From the NCBI GenBank assembly GCA_018399295.1, contig JAGYOO010000087.1, positions 1-6,335 on the forward strand: DNA of 6,335 bases. Reading direction: 5' to 3'. The notes below the pieces were generated by a model. That model was not told where the DNA came from, did not search any database, and saw nothing but the letters and a program-made list of their open reading frames with translations. This document shows, piece after piece, positions 6,173 to 6,335 of the stretch. The stretch's first letter is position 1. Every line of letters begins with the position of its first letter. The stretch comes from Candidatus Omnitrophota bacterium (GTDB lineage: Bacteria > Omnitrophota > Gorgyraeia > B26-G9). The position numbers and the translations under genes were made by a program.

Positions 6173-6203
6173 AAAAAAACCCACTGAAAAAGCGGGTTTT
6201 TTT
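6173..6203. terminator. Bidirectional intrinsic terminator
   Basis: Seven A plus CCC (6173-6182) pairs perfectly with GGG plus seven T (6194-6203), a 10-base stem with an 11-base loop. It ends with a T run when read from either strand. It can stop the glycosyltransferase transcript on + and the tRNA transcript on -, whose mature 3' end lies only five bases away. Confidence 0.9.
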
Positions 6204-6208
6204 ATTTC

Positions 6209-6284
6209 TGGTGGAGCCAGGGGGATTCGAACCCCCGACCTCCTCGTTGCGAACGAGGCGTACTCCCAACTGTACCATGGCCCC
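6209..6284 (-). tRNA. tRNA-Ala, anticodon CGC, with encoded CCA
   Basis: Read on the - strand, a full cloverleaf of 76 bases is present. The acceptor stem is GGGGCCA/TGGCTCC, including the G3:U70 wobble pair that identifies alanine tRNA. The D stem is GTAC/GTAC with loop AGTTGGGA. The anticodon stem is CCTCG/CGAGG with loop TTCGCAA, giving anticodon CGC (bases 6249-6251), which reads GCG. The T stem is GGGGG/CCCCC with loop TTCGAAT. The discriminator is A and CCA is encoded at 6209-6211. The D stem differs from the usual GCTC/GAGC of alanine tRNAs but pairs fully. The tRNA converges with the glycosyltransferase gene. Confidence 0.97.
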
Positions 6285-6292
6285 GGAAAAGC

Positions 6293-6321
6293 TTTAAATT
6301 ATTGATTTAATATATGTTCAA
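6293..6321 (-). promoter_or_regulatory. Candidate promoter of the tRNA-Ala gene
   Basis: On the - strand, TTGAAC (6316-6321) is followed after exactly 17 bases by TTTAAA (6293-6298). Transcription would start around 6286, just before the tRNA 5' end at 6284. The region is AT-rich. A co-transcribed gene upstream, outside the window, cannot be excluded. Confidence 0.4.
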
Positions 6322-6335
6322 TATCTTCATACTGA

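Noticed and set aside
6299..6334. Possible C-terminal end of a - strand gene (11 codons plus stop)
   Set aside because: It is too short to support, it is AT-rich, and it overlaps the candidate tRNA promoter. Sequence beyond the window would be needed.

Overview
The window comes from a bacterium of about mid-range GC that carries a type II secretion system (T2SS) or related pseudopilus. All seven protein genes lie on the + strand and end in TGA. The lineage cannot be fixed from sequence alone. The T2SS pseudopilins, the GAF-type kinase, the GGDDF-type response regulator and the degenerate short repeats between genes suggest an uncultured Gram-negative-type lineage (Omnitrophota- or deltaproteobacteria-like), which is a weak inference.

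Bases 1-1184 are the end of a pseudopilin operon: the C-terminal three quarters of gspG, then gspH-like and gspI-like genes, the last two joined by an ATGA overlap. The usual followers gspJ and gspK are absent. Bases 1185-1515 are a 331-base non-coding stretch. It holds two facing arrays of a degenerate 7-base repeat (consensus GTCNGAA), a pair of overlapping hairpins, a degenerate 8-base repeat array (consensus ATGAGCTT), and a possible promoter very close to the next start codon.

Bases 1516-6125 look like one four-gene operon. It encodes a FIST-domain sensor protein, a membrane-anchored GAF histidine kinase (ATGA overlap with the FIST gene), a REC-GGDDF response regulator (17-base gap) and a family 2 glycosyltransferase (31-base gap). 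A strong bidirectional terminator follows at 6173-6203. The first three genes form a plausible signalling chain: FIST ligand sensing, kinase, then a phosphorylated regulator with a diguanylate-cyclase-like domain. FIST proteins of the NosP type are known heme/nitric-oxide sensors encoded beside kinases and c-di-GMP enzymes, so this operon is a candidate relative. The glycosyltransferase may be an output-related gene (surface polysaccharide) or simply a co-transcribed passenger.

The right end holds a tRNA-Ala(CGC) on the - strand with an encoded CCA and a plausible promoter. It converges on the shared terminator.
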